Assembly (NCBI GenBank): GCA_937864535.1
Contig: CALMJS010000014.1
Location: forward strand, 168,089 to 232,088
Length of the DNA: 64,000 nt
Source of the DNA: an uncultured Paracoccaceae bacterium
GTDB lineage: Bacteria > Pseudomonadota > Alphaproteobacteria > Rhodobacterales > Rhodobacteraceae
Direction of reading: 5' to 3'
A program made the position numbers and the translations under genes. The number at the start of each line of letters is the position of its first letter. Position 1 is the stretch's first letter. Positions 1 to 7,478 of the stretch are shown piece after piece. Below the pieces are notes generated by a model. The model had not been told where the DNA came from and did not search any database. It was given only the letters and a program-made list of their open reading frames with translations.

Positions 1-1047
1 CCGCTGGCCGCTGGCGTTGCCGATTACCTGCGGAACGCGGGACTGTCGGTCTTTGGCCCCTCCAAAGAGGCCGCCCGTCTCGAGGCGTCGAAATCCTTTA
101 CCAAGGAAATCTGCGACGCCGCTCGGGCCCCGACCGCCGCCTATGCCCGTTTTACCACCGCAGAACCCGCCAAGGCCTATATCCGCGCCCAAGGCGCCCC
201 GATCGTGGTCAAGGCTGACGGTCTGGCCGCAGGCAAGGGCGTGATCGTCGCCATGACCGAGCAGGAGGCGCTCGACGCCATCGACGATATGTTCGGCGGC
301 GAATTTGGCGAGGCTGGCGCCGAGGTCGTGATCGAAGAGTTCATGGACGGCGAAGAGGCCTCGTATTTCATCCTCGTGGACGGCGAAACCGTGCTGCCGA
401 TCGGAACGGCGCAAGACCATAAACGCGTTGGCGACGGCGATACCGGCCCCAATACCGGTGGCATGGGCGCCTATTCGCCCGCGCCGGTTCTCACCGACGC
501 AATCGCGCAAAAGGCGCTCGATGAAATCGTCGTTCCGACCATGCGGGAAATGGCGCGACGCGGAACGCCCTATCAGGGTGTCCTCTATGCGGGCCTGATG
601 ATCAAGGACGGCCAGCCCCGGCTGGTGGAATATAACTGTCGCTTTGGCGATCCCGAATGCCAGGTGCTGATGATGCGCCTCGGCGCTCAGGCGCTCGATC
701 TGATGATGGCCTGCGCGCAGGGCCATCTTTCCGACATTCAGGCCAATTGGGCTGACGATCATGCTTTGACCGTTGTCATGGCATCGAACGGCTATCCGGG
801 GGCCTATGCCAAGGGGACAGTCATCAACGGCCTGACCACTCTGCCGGAAACCAGCAGCGCCTATACCTTCCATGCCGGAACCGCCGAAAAGGACGGTGCC
901 ATAGTGGCGACCGGTGGCCGCGTCCTGAACGTGACCGCACGGGGCGCAACCCTCCAAGAGGCGCGGGACCGCGCCTATGCTATGGTCGATCAGATCGACT
1001 GGCCCGAGGGATTCTGTCGCCGCGATATCGGCTGGCGCGCCCTGTGA
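1..1047 (+). CDS. purD: Phosphoribosylamine--glycine ligase, 5' end outside window
   Basis: PurD joins phosphoribosylamine and glycine using ATP to form GAR in cytosolic purine synthesis. The reading frame is already open at base 1, so the N-terminal part (roughly 75 residues by comparison with the usual ~420) lies upstream; 348 residues are visible. Seen in the sequence are the ATP-grasp stretch [12 protein letters not shown], the [10 protein letters not shown] loop and the metal-binding segment [12 protein letters not shown], all standard for the family. The gene ends in TGA and is followed by a copy of the dispersed intergenic element and then a hairpin shared with the convergent carD. Nothing unusual is visible in the part present. 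Confidence 0.97.
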   Translation, partial: PLAAGVADYLRNAGLSVFGPSKEAARLEASKSFTKEICDAARAPTAAYARFTTAEPAKAYIRAQGAPIVVKADGLAAGKGVIVAMTEQEALDAIDDMFGGEFGEAGAEVVIEEFMDGEEASYFILVDGETVLPIGTAQDHKRVGDGDTGPNTGGMGAYSPAPVLTDAIAQKALDEIVVPTMREMARRGTPYQGVLYAGLMIKDGQPRLVEYNCRFGDPECQVLMMRLGAQALDLMMACAQGHLSDIQANWADDHALTVVMASNGYPGAYAKGTVINGLTTLPETSSAYTFHAGTAEKDGAIVATGGRVLNVTARGATLQEARDRAYAMVDQIDWPEGFCRRDIGWRAL

Positions 1048-1084
1048 TCGCAGCAGGGCCCCTGAACCTGCAGCGGCCCTGCGC

Positions 1085-1146
1085 CTGCCTTTGTGCTCGA
1101 AATATCCCGGGGGAGGCCCGATAGGGCCGGGGGCAGAGCCCCCACC
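1085..1146 (+). repeat. Dispersed two-hairpin intergenic element, copy A
   Basis: This copy lies just 3' of purD and reads in the same sense. It has the box CCTTTGTGC, the box AAATATCCCGGGGG, a first hairpin GGCCC-GATA-GGGCC and a second hairpin GGGGGC-AGA-GCCCCC. Four related copies occur at 9341-9390, 11980-12042, 35544-35614 and 41976-42037. Its function is unknown; a 3'-end mRNA structure or terminator-like role is an inference from its position. Confidence 0.85.
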
Positions 1147-1155
1147 TAGGCAAAC

Positions 1156-1183
1156 AAAAAGCCGCGCAATTTGCGCGGCTTTT
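1156..1183. terminator. Bidirectional terminator between purD and carD
   Basis: A GC-rich stem (GCCGCGCA pairing with TGCGCGGC) is flanked by A residues on the left and T residues on the right, so it can end transcripts from purD on the plus strand and carD on the minus strand. It lies 22 bases from the carD stop codon. Confidence 0.85.
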
Positions 1184-1205
1184 GCATTCTCGATGAGTCT
1201 AGATC

Positions 1206-1715
1206 TTAGGCAGCGCGACCCATCAGCACGTCGTCGATTTCCTTGGCTGCGGTCTGCTCATCGCGACCGCCGACAGCGGCGATTTCGCGGGTCAGGCGTT
1301 CCAGCGCAGCCTCATAGAGCTGACGTTCGGAATAGGACTGTTCGCGCTGGTCGTCTGCGCGGTGCAGGTCGCGGACCACTTCGGCGATGGCAATCAGATC
1401 GCCCGAATTGATCTTCTGTTCGTATTCCTGAGCCCGCCGCGACCACATGGCTTTTTTGACCTTGGCCTTACCCTTGAGCGTCTTGATCGCATGGGCCACG
1501 ACGTCCGGCGAGGACAGCGACCGCATACCGACATCGACGGCCTTGTGGGTCGGAACGCGCAGGGTCATCTTGTCCTTTTCGAACGAGATGACAAAGAGCT
1601 CCAGTTCAAAGCCGGCGACCTCTTGCTTTTCGATCGATATGATCTGTCCGACGCCATGGGCGGGATAGACCACATATTCATCGGGGCTAAAGTCGGGCTT
1701 CTTGGATTTGGTCAT
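1206..1715 (-). CDS. carD: CarD family transcriptional regulator
   Basis: CarD-type proteins bind RNA polymerase beta and the upstream fork of the promoter bubble and stabilise open complexes; in alphaproteobacteria they act broadly on growth-related promoters. The 169-residue product shows the N-terminal RNA-polymerase interaction domain (YVVYPAHGVGQI near residue 15) and a C-terminal helical DNA-binding part (MWSRRAQEYEQKINSGD). I chose the ATG at 1715 because AGGAAGGA sits seven bases before it; an in-frame GTG/ATG 30 bases further upstream has no such site. A perfect inverted repeat at 1822-1856 lies in its presumed promoter region. Confidence 0.95.
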   Translation of the reverse strand: MTKSKKPDFSPDEYVVYPAHGVGQIISIEKQEVAGFELELFVISFEKDKMTLRVPTHKAVDVGMRSLSSPDVVAHAIKTLKGKAKVKKAMWSRRAQEYEQKINSGDLIAIAEVVRDLHRADDQREQSYSERQLYEAALERLTREIAAVGGRDEQTAAKEIDDVLMGRAA

Positions 1716-1821
1716 GTTTGTCCTTCCTATGCATCCTGTTCCCACAACAGCAGAGCCGCCGGTGACAATGGGTGTCCCCGCCGGGTGTTGGATTTTGGGA
1801 AAGGTTCAGGTTTTTGGCAGC

Positions 1822-1856
1822 ATTTGACCAATCATATCACAAAAACGCGGTCAAAT
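1822..1856. promoter_or_regulatory. 8-bp inverted repeat upstream of carD
   Basis: ATTTGACC at 1822-1829 is repeated as its exact complement GGTCAAAT at 1849-1856, with a 19-base AT-rich spacer. It lies 107-141 bases upstream of the carD start in an otherwise empty intergenic region. A TATGAT-like -10 on the minus strand (1831-1836) lies inside it. This may be an operator or overlap the carD promoter; the regulator is unknown. Confidence 0.45.
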
Positions 1857-1918
1857 AAAGAACCCCGGAATCTCTTCCGAAGTCCCTGATTCCACAACGA
1901 AATCACCAGTTCCCATAG

Positions 1919-1940
1919 CGCGACTCAGCGGTGAGTCGCG
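1919..1940. terminator. Hairpin 3' of fdxA
   Basis: CGCGACTCA and TGAGTCGCG form a perfect 9-bp stem with a four-base loop, 17 bases beyond the fdxA stop codon. No T-run follows on the minus strand, so it is a weak intrinsic terminator or an mRNA 3' stabiliser. Confidence 0.5.
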
Positions 1941-1956
1941 TGGAATCGCGAATCGC

Positions 1957-2292
1957 TTAGTTACCTTCGCCCGGCTTTTCGGAGAACAATTCCATCTTGC
2001 CGGGTTTGCCGTCCATGTCTTCGGCGGTGGGCAGCGGGTCTTTCTTTGCAGTAATGACCGGCCACATCTCCGAATACTTACGGTTGAATTCTACCCATTT
2101 TTCCATGTCCGGCTCAGTATCCGGACGGATAGCATCCGCGGGGCATTCGGGTTCGCAAACGCCGCAGTCGATGCATTCATCGGGGTGGATTACGAGGAAA
2201 TTTTCACCCTCATAGAAGCAATCCACCGGGCACACTTCGACACAGTCGGTGTATTTGCAGGCAATACAGTTTTCCGTAACGACATAAGTCAT
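1957..2292 (-). CDS. fdxA: 7Fe ferredoxin FdxA
   Basis: Soluble cytosolic electron carrier with one [3Fe-4S] and one [4Fe-4S] cluster. In the 111-residue protein the cysteines line up with the Azotobacter FdI pattern: Cys9, Cys17 and Cys50 for the 3Fe cluster, and Cys21, Cys40, Cys43 and Cys46 for the 4Fe cluster (motifs CVEVCP and [12 protein letters not shown]). The C-terminal ~50 residues are the usual extension of this family. It lies 47 bases downstream of the Hsp15-like gene on the same strand and could be co-transcribed with it. The electron donor and acceptor cannot be read from the sequence. Confidence 0.97.
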   Translation of the reverse strand: MTYVVTENCIACKYTDCVEVCPVDCFYEGENFLVIHPDECIDCGVCEPECPADAIRPDTEPDMEKWVEFNRKYSEMWPVITAKKDPLPTAEDMDGKPGKMELFSEKPGEGN

Positions 2293-2339
2293 GGATCAGT
2301 CCCATTCTGTTCGCGGACTAGCTAGACCGACACGCCAGA

Positions 2340-2729
2340 TCATTCAAGCGTGAAAGGGTCGCTGGCCAGATCATACGACGCCATGTTTCGCCGCTCTCGT
2401 TTTCCCGGTCTGCCCTTTCCGTCAAACCCCGGATTTTCGGGATTTCGTTCCGGCGGAGGGGACAGGTCTTCGTAGAGCGCCTGCGCTTCGGGGGCAGGAC
2501 CCCGGCGGTCGCCACAGGCAAGGATTCGCACAACGCGGATGTCCCCTGCCTGCGAAAAGGTCAAAACGTTGCCCGGTCCGACCGTGCGGGACGGCTTGGA
2601 GATCGGAACGCTATCGACGCGCACCTTGCCCGAAGACACGATCGAGGCGGCCAAGGTGCGTGTTTTAAAGAAACGCGCATGCCAGAGCCACTTGTCGACA
2701 CGGATCGTCGGGCGCGGCGCTTCGGTCAC
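2340..2729 (-). CDS. S4-domain RNA-binding protein (Hsp15-like)
   Basis: A 129-residue protein with an S4 RNA-binding fold in residues 9-70 (IRVDKWLWHARFFKTRT, then SGKVRVDSVPISKPS), the layout of Hsp15/HslR. In E. coli Hsp15 rescues stalled 50S subunits that carry nascent chains. The tail is basic and Pro/Arg-rich. The GTG start overlaps the stop of the upstream helicase (GTGA), so the two are almost certainly translated together. That coupling is consistent with a shared role in RNA metabolism, which is inference. Confidence 0.9.
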   Translation of the reverse strand: MTEAPRPTIRVDKWLWHARFFKTRTLAASIVSSGKVRVDSVPISKPSRTVGPGNVLTFSQAGDIRVVRILACGDRRGPAPEAQALYEDLSPPPERNPENPGFDGKGRPGKRERRNMASYDLASDPFTLE

Positions 2730-5506
2730 TTGGTCTTAAAACCGGACAGGGCCGCTGCAAACGGGTTGTCCGGATCAATCGGCTTTTCACGCTTTGGCTT
2801 GGCCTCAAAGGTCTTGGGCCGGTCGTCGCGCTCGGGGCGCTTGCCGCCTTTGCCCTTGGGTCCTTTGCCGCCTTTGCGATCGCCACGGGCCTCTTTCGGG
2901 GCGCCATCGCGGTTGCCTTGACCGTCGCGGTTACCACCCTCGCGGCGCGGCTGGCGCTGCCCCTGCGGCGGTCCACGTCGCTGTGCACGCCCGCCCCAGG
3001 TAAAGGTGTAAAAGGTTTCCAGCTCGGCAGGCGTCGCCTCGGTGCTCGCCTCGTCGCTTGCCTCGGGGGCGGCGGCCTCGGCCTCTGCCGGGGCTTCTGC
3101 GGTGTCCGGGGCGTTCTCGACGGCAGGCTTGGCCTTTGCGCGTTCGCCCTTTTCAGCGCGATAGCCCAGACCCTGCATCAGGTCCGCGAACTGGTCCAGC
3201 GTCATGCCGGTGATCGACAGCATGTCGGCATTGGCCTCAAAGCCGCCCTTGCTGTCCTTGTCGCGCAGCATGTCGGCCAGACGTTCGAGCATGTCGATCC
3301 GGATAGCGCGCTCACCAGCGGCACGATAGCCGGCCATGGTGAAGTAGCCCTGCGGCATATCCTTGAGCGCGGGAACCGTCACCAGACCCGGGGGCGGCGC
3401 CTCGGGGAATTCCTGCAGGCCCTTGTGCAGCGACCACAGCACCAGACGCAGACGTGTCGGAGCGGGTTTCAGCAGCAGCGGCAGGAAGACCGTGAACTGG
3501 CCAAAGCGGATGCCATGCTTGCGCAAGGCACCGCGCGCCTCCTGGTCCAATTGCTTGACCTCGTCGGCAATTTCACCGCGGGAGATGATGCCGAAATTTT
3601 CGAGCATGCGGTAGGCAAACCCACGCGCCAGCCCGGTCAACGCCTCGTCGCGCGACAGCGCCAGCAGCGGGTCGAACAGCGCGGCGACCTTGCGGTCGAT
3701 AAAGTGCTGAAGGCGGCGCTGAACCTTTTGCGCCACGTCGTCACCGGCTTCGTCATCGACAAAGGCAACAACCTGCGGGCGCATCGGGTCCTGGCTGGCG
3801 ACCAGCTTGCCGACGGCGTTTTCGCCCCACATCAGACCACCCTGTTCGGTAAAGTCGATCTCGGTGTCGGGGGCGTTATAAAAACGGTCCGCACGAAGGT
3901 GGAACTGCGGCACGAGTGCCTGAACGGACGCCTGGCGCAGGGTTTTCGCCTCATCGGGGCTGCCTGCTTTGTCCATACGGAAACGGAAGCCCTCTAGCTT
4001 GCCGACAAACTCGCCGCCGACAGTGACTTCACCTTGTTCGTTAACTTCGGCCACAAGGCCCTCCTTCTGCTTGAGCCGGCGAAGCAGGACGCTGGTCCGC
4101 CGGTCCACAAATCTTTGGGTCAGAGCCTGATGAAGGGCGTCTGACAGTCGGTCTTCTACAGCGCGAGTCGCCTCACGCCAATGGGTTTCGTCCTTTAGCC
4201 AGCCGCGACGCTGTGACACGTAGGTCCATGTGCGTACAAAGGCCAAGCGTTTGGATAGGGCGTCGATATCGCCTTCGGTCTTATCAATACGATTCACTTG
4301 CCGCGCGAACCAGTCCTCGGGCACATGTCCGTGTTGATGTAGAAAATTGTAGATATCGCGCAACAGATTGGCGTGCTCGCCATGGCTGATTCCCCGAAAA
4401 TCGGGAATCCGGCAGACATCCCACAGCAGTTCGACGGATTTGCCGTCGCTGGCGCGGGCTGTGACCTCTGCATCGGCGGACAGGCTGCGCAGCGCCGCGA
4501 GGTCGTCTGATTCCCTGACGCGGGTCAGCCACGGGTCGCTGGTTTTCTGTTCAAGCGTCTGTAGCAACCGGCCGACGGTGCCGAATTGCAGGCGGCTGTT
4601 ACGCCATTGGAGCTTTTTCACCGGGCGGAACTGGTGGTTTTCAATCGCCTCGACGACATCGGCGTCCAGTTCTTCGGCCTCGCCTGTCACGCCAAAACTG
4701 CCGTGCGTCATGTGTCGACCGGCCCGGCCGGCGATCTGCGCCAGTTCGTCCGGTTCCAGATACCGCATCCGCGCGCCGTCAAATTTCGTCAGGCTGCTAA
4801 AGGCGATGTGGTTGATGTCGAGGTTCAGCCCCATCCCGATCGCATCGGTCGCGACCAGATAATCCACATCGCCGTTTTGGTACATTTCCACCTGGGCGTT
4901 GCGGGTACGCGGCGAAAGCGCGCCCATGACCACCGCCGCACCACCCTTGGTCCGGCGGATCAGCTCTGCGATGGCATACACATTTTCAACAGAAAAGCTG
5001 ACAATCGCGGTGCGACCGGGCATCCGGCTTATCTTTTTCGAACCAGCATAGGTCAGCGTAGACAGACGCTCGCGTTTGACGAATTGCACGCCCGGCACCA
5101 AGGCGGAGATGGCGCCGCGCATGGTTTCAGAGCCCATGAACATCGTGTCCAAGAGCCCGCGCGCATTCAGCAGGCGGTCGGTAAACACATGGCCGCGTTC
5201 CGGGTCCGCACAGAGTTGGATTTCGTCGATGGCCAGAAAATCGCAGCCCATGCCGGGCGGCATCGCCTCGACCGTGCAGACCCAATATTGGGCGCGGGGC
5301 GGCACGATGCGCTCTTCGCCGGTGATCAGGGCAACGCATCCCGCCCCACGTTTGGCAACGATCCGGTCATAGACCTCACGCGCCAACAGCCGCAGCGGCA
5401 GGCCGATGATTCCCGTGCGGTGGCCCAGCATCCGCTCGATCGCGTAATGGGTTTTGCCGGTGTTGGTCGGCCCTAGAACGGCCGTGATCCGTGACGGTTG
5501 CGTCAT
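2726..5506 (-). CDS. SUV3-like ATP-dependent RNA helicase with basic Gly-rich tail
   Basis: Superfamily 2 RNA helicase of about 926 residues. Walker A GPTNTGKT is at residues 12-19, the DEIQ form of motif II (AIDEIQLCADPERG) follows, and motif VI is IAGRAGR. The GPTNTGKTHYA/DEIQ combination is that of mitochondrial degradosome helicase SUV3 and its alphaproteobacterial relatives. After a helical middle region comes an acidic Ala/Glu-rich linker and a tail of about 90 residues very rich in Gly, Arg, Lys and Gln, probably an RNA-binding low-complexity tail. The start is ambiguous: ATG at 5506 gives SUV3-like spacing, while an in-frame GTG at 5527 would begin three bases after the upstream TPR gene. 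Confidence 0.92.
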   Translation of the reverse strand: MTQPSRITAVLGPTNTGKTHYAIERMLGHRTGIIGLPLRLLAREVYDRIVAKRGAGCVALITGEERIVPPRAQYWVCTVEAMPPGMGCDFLAIDEIQLCADPERGHVFTDRLLNARGLLDTMFMGSETMRGAISALVPGVQFVKRERLSTLTYAGSKKISRMPGRTAIVSFSVENVYAIAELIRRTKGGAAVVMGALSPRTRNAQVEMYQNGDVDYLVATDAIGMGLNLDINHIAFSSLTKFDGARMRYLEPDELAQIAGRAGRHMTHGSFGVTGEAEELDADVVEAIENHQFRPVKKLQWRNSRLQFGTVGRLLQTLEQKTSDPWLTRVRESDDLAALRSLSADAEVTARASDGKSVELLWDVCRIPDFRGISHGEHANLLRDIYNFLHQHGHVPEDWFARQVNRIDKTEGDIDALSKRLAFVRTWTYVSQRRGWLKDETHWREATRAVEDRLSDALHQALTQRFVDRRTSVLLRRLKQKEGLVAEVNEQGEVTVGGEFVGKLEGFRFRMDKAGSPDEAKTLRQASVQALVPQFHLRADRFYNAPDTEIDFTEQGGLMWGENAVGKLVASQDPMRPQVVAFVDDEAGDDVAQKVQRRLQHFIDRKVAALFDPLLALSRDEALTGLARGFAYRMLENFGIISRGEIADEVKQLDQEARGALRKHGIRFGQFTVFLPLLLKPAPTRLRLVLWSLHKGLQEFPEAPPPGLVTVPALKDMPQGYFTMAGYRAAGERAIRIDMLERLADMLRDKDSKGGFEANADMLSITGMTLDQFADLMQGLGYRAEKGERAKAKPAVENAPDTAEAPAEAEAAAPEASDEASTEATPAELETFYTFTWGGRAQRRGPPQGQRQPRREGGNRDGQGNRDGAPKEARGDRKGGKGPKGKGGKRPERDDRPKTFEAKPKREKPIDPDNPFAAALSGFKTK

Positions 5507-5530
5507 CGTTTCCCCAGTCGGGGCCACACG

Positions 5531-6091
5531 TCAGAGCGTCTGGCCGCCGAGTAAGAGTTGCAGTCTGTCGATGGCGTCATGCACGTTTTCGTCGGCGGGG
5601 ACCAGATCATGAATGCGCTGATAGACCTCTAGCGCGTCCTCGGACCGGTCGATTTCCTCGAGGATCGAGGCAAAACCGATCATCGCGCCGAAATGACGGG
5701 GGTTCAGGGCGAGTGTGACCCGGATGTCTTCGATGGACGGGCCGATCTGTCCCATCAGGTAAAACGCTGTCGCGCGGCCATTATAGGCCTCGGCAAACTC
5801 GGGCGCATGGTCGATGGCGGCGCTAAAATGGTCGATAGCCGCCGGATAGTCGCCCTCGGCCAGCGCCATTTGTCCCATACGGTTCAACATGTCGATCGAG
5901 GCAGAGCCGCTCTTGCTCCATTCCTCTTGTATTTGTTGGGAGATTTGGATTGCCTGCGCCGCATCGGCGGTCTTGAGCTGTGCGAACAGATCATCGAGCA
6001 CCGCCGTTTGCGACCGCGCTGGTAGGGAAAACCACACTGACGAGGCCAGTGCCGTAACGGTACATTTGATTGCAAAATTCATCGTGCCCAT
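5531..6091 (-). CDS. Exported TPR-repeat protein
   Basis: A 186-residue protein with an N-terminal signal peptide (hydrophobic core VTALASSVWFSLPA, probable cleavage after ARS) and then helical pairs fitting three or so tetratricopeptide repeats (AIDHFSAAIDHAPEFAEAYNGRA, AFYLMGQIGPSIEDIRVTLA, SEDALEVYQRIHDLVP). TPRs mediate protein-protein contact, and the location is predicted periplasmic. No enzyme motif is seen. Two ATGs nine bases apart (6091, 6082) are possible starts with no clear ribosome-binding site. It lies immediately upstream of the helicase on the same strand. Confidence 0.85.
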   Translation of the reverse strand: MGTMNFAIKCTVTALASSVWFSLPARSQTAVLDDLFAQLKTADAAQAIQISQQIQEEWSKSGSASIDMLNRMGQMALAEGDYPAAIDHFSAAIDHAPEFAEAYNGRATAFYLMGQIGPSIEDIRVTLALNPRHFGAMIGFASILEEIDRSEDALEVYQRIHDLVPADENVHDAIDRLQLLLGGQTL

Positions 6092-6159
6092 AAGGTCAGT
6101 GTAAACGACTTGGCACCTTTCGCTAGGGGGTGCGTTTCACATTGATGAAAGGACAAAGG

Positions 6160-6450
6160 ATGAGCGACATCGTAACCAAAGCTGTAGAGGCGCTGAGCGA
6201 AAAGCTGGGCGGCGAAGGCTTTGATGGGTCCGCCAAATTCGTGATCGAAGGCGAAGGTGCGATTGTGATTGACGGCTCGGGCGTGCATGCGTCTGATGAC
6301 GATACAGACGTAACGCTGACGGCCTCTGTCGAGACGTTTCAGGCGATTCTCGAAGGCGACCTGAACCCGACCTCGGCGTTCATGTCCGGCCGGCTGACCC
6401 TGGACGGCGATATGGGCACCGCGATGAAACTGGCAGGAGTTCTGGCATAA
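6160..6450 (+). CDS. SCP2 sterol-carrier domain protein
   Basis: A 96-residue single-domain SCP2-like protein: residues ~15-95 show the lipid-binding fold pattern (AKFVIEGEGAIVIDGSGV, then DVTLTASVETFQAILEGDLNPTSAFMSGRLTLDGD). Such domains bind lipids or fatty acyl chains. The ATG at 6160 is chosen because AAAGGACA precedes it; an ATG 30 bases upstream would read through that site. The stop codon touches the start of the hydrolase gene, so the two form an operon and may act on lipids together. Confidence 0.9.
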   Translation: MSDIVTKAVEALSEKLGGEGFDGSAKFVIEGEGAIVIDGSGVHASDDDTDVTLTASVETFQAILEGDLNPTSAFMSGRLTLDGDMGTAMKLAGVLA

Positions 6451-7416
6451 ATGTACGAGGTCGCCCCGCTGTTCGATCACGTCGCCGAAGGGCCCGCAAA
6501 TGGTGCGGCCCATTGGGTGAAAACGACCGACGGCTATCGGATCAGAGTGGCCCATTGGACCACGCCAGAGATGAAGGGAACGGTTCTACTGTTCCCGGGG
6601 CGAACCGAATACATCGAAAAATACGGACGCGACGCGGTCACAATGCAGGAAAACGGCTTTGCCACGGTCACCATCGACTGGCGCGGGCAGGGTCTGGCCG
6701 ACCGATTGGACAGCAATCGTTTGCTGGGGCATGTCCATGCCTTTCAGGACTATCAACACGATGTTCGGGCGATGGTCCATTACGCCAAGGCGATGAATCT
6801 GCCGCGGCCCTTCTTCCTGCTGGCCCATTCGATGGGCGGCTGCATTGGTCTGCGCTCGCTGCACGATGGGCTAGAGGTCTGTGCGGCAATGTTCTCCGCG
6901 CCTATGTGGGGCATTCACATGCCCTCGGCCCTGCGCCCGCTGGCATGGGGGATTTCCACCCTCAGCCGTCCGCTGGGCTTCAGCACCATGCTGGCACCCG
7001 GGCAGAACGAAGAAACCTATGTCCTGAGGGCAGAGTTTGACGAAAACTCGCTCACCTCTGACCCCGACATGTTCGACTATATGCGCCGTCAGTTGATCGC
7101 GCATCCCGAATTGGCGCTTGGCGGCCCGACGCTCAACTGGCTCAATCAGGCGCTTGTGGAAATGCGGCGGCTGCGTTCGCTGACCCCGCCGGATGTCCCG
7201 ACGTTTACCGCCCTTGGCACCGATGAGGCCATCGTCGACCCCGCCCGCGTCAAACAGGTCATGTCCCGCTGGACCAATGGCCGTCTGGAGATGTTCGAGG
7301 GCGCGCGACACGAATTGTTGATGGAACTGCCTGCGACCCGGAACAAGGTCTTTGCGAAAATGTTTCAGCATTTTCGACAGTATTTGACGCAGAACTGTCG
7401 CGCCAACCACGCCTAA
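6451..7416 (+). CDS. Alpha/beta hydrolase, lysophospholipase-like
   Basis: A 321-residue serine hydrolase of the lysophospholipase L2/PldB type (Hydrolase_4). The nucleophile elbow is AHSMGG with Ser127; an oxyanion region is near LLFPGRTEYIEKYG, and the late GARHELLMELP supplies the likely catalytic His, with an Asp near ALGTDEAIVDPAR. There is no signal peptide, so it is probably cytosolic or membrane-associated. AGGAG lies inside the end of the SCP2 gene, and the coding regions are contiguous. The substrate is unproven; monoacylglycerol or lysophospholipid is the family expectation. Confidence 0.9.
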   Translation: MYEVAPLFDHVAEGPANGAAHWVKTTDGYRIRVAHWTTPEMKGTVLLFPGRTEYIEKYGRDAVTMQENGFATVTIDWRGQGLADRLDSNRLLGHVHAFQDYQHDVRAMVHYAKAMNLPRPFFLLAHSMGGCIGLRSLHDGLEVCAAMFSAPMWGIHMPSALRPLAWGISTLSRPLGFSTMLAPGQNEETYVLRAEFDENSLTSDPDMFDYMRRQLIAHPELALGGPTLNWLNQALVEMRRLRSLTPPDVPTFTALGTDEAIVDPARVKQVMSRWTNGRLEMFEGARHELLMELPATRNKVFAKMFQHFRQYLTQNCRANHA

Positions 7417-7478
7417 GCCTTTCATCGCCCGTCCGCCCGACATATGTCTGGTCGGAACCGAAGTGAAAGGACAAGCCG

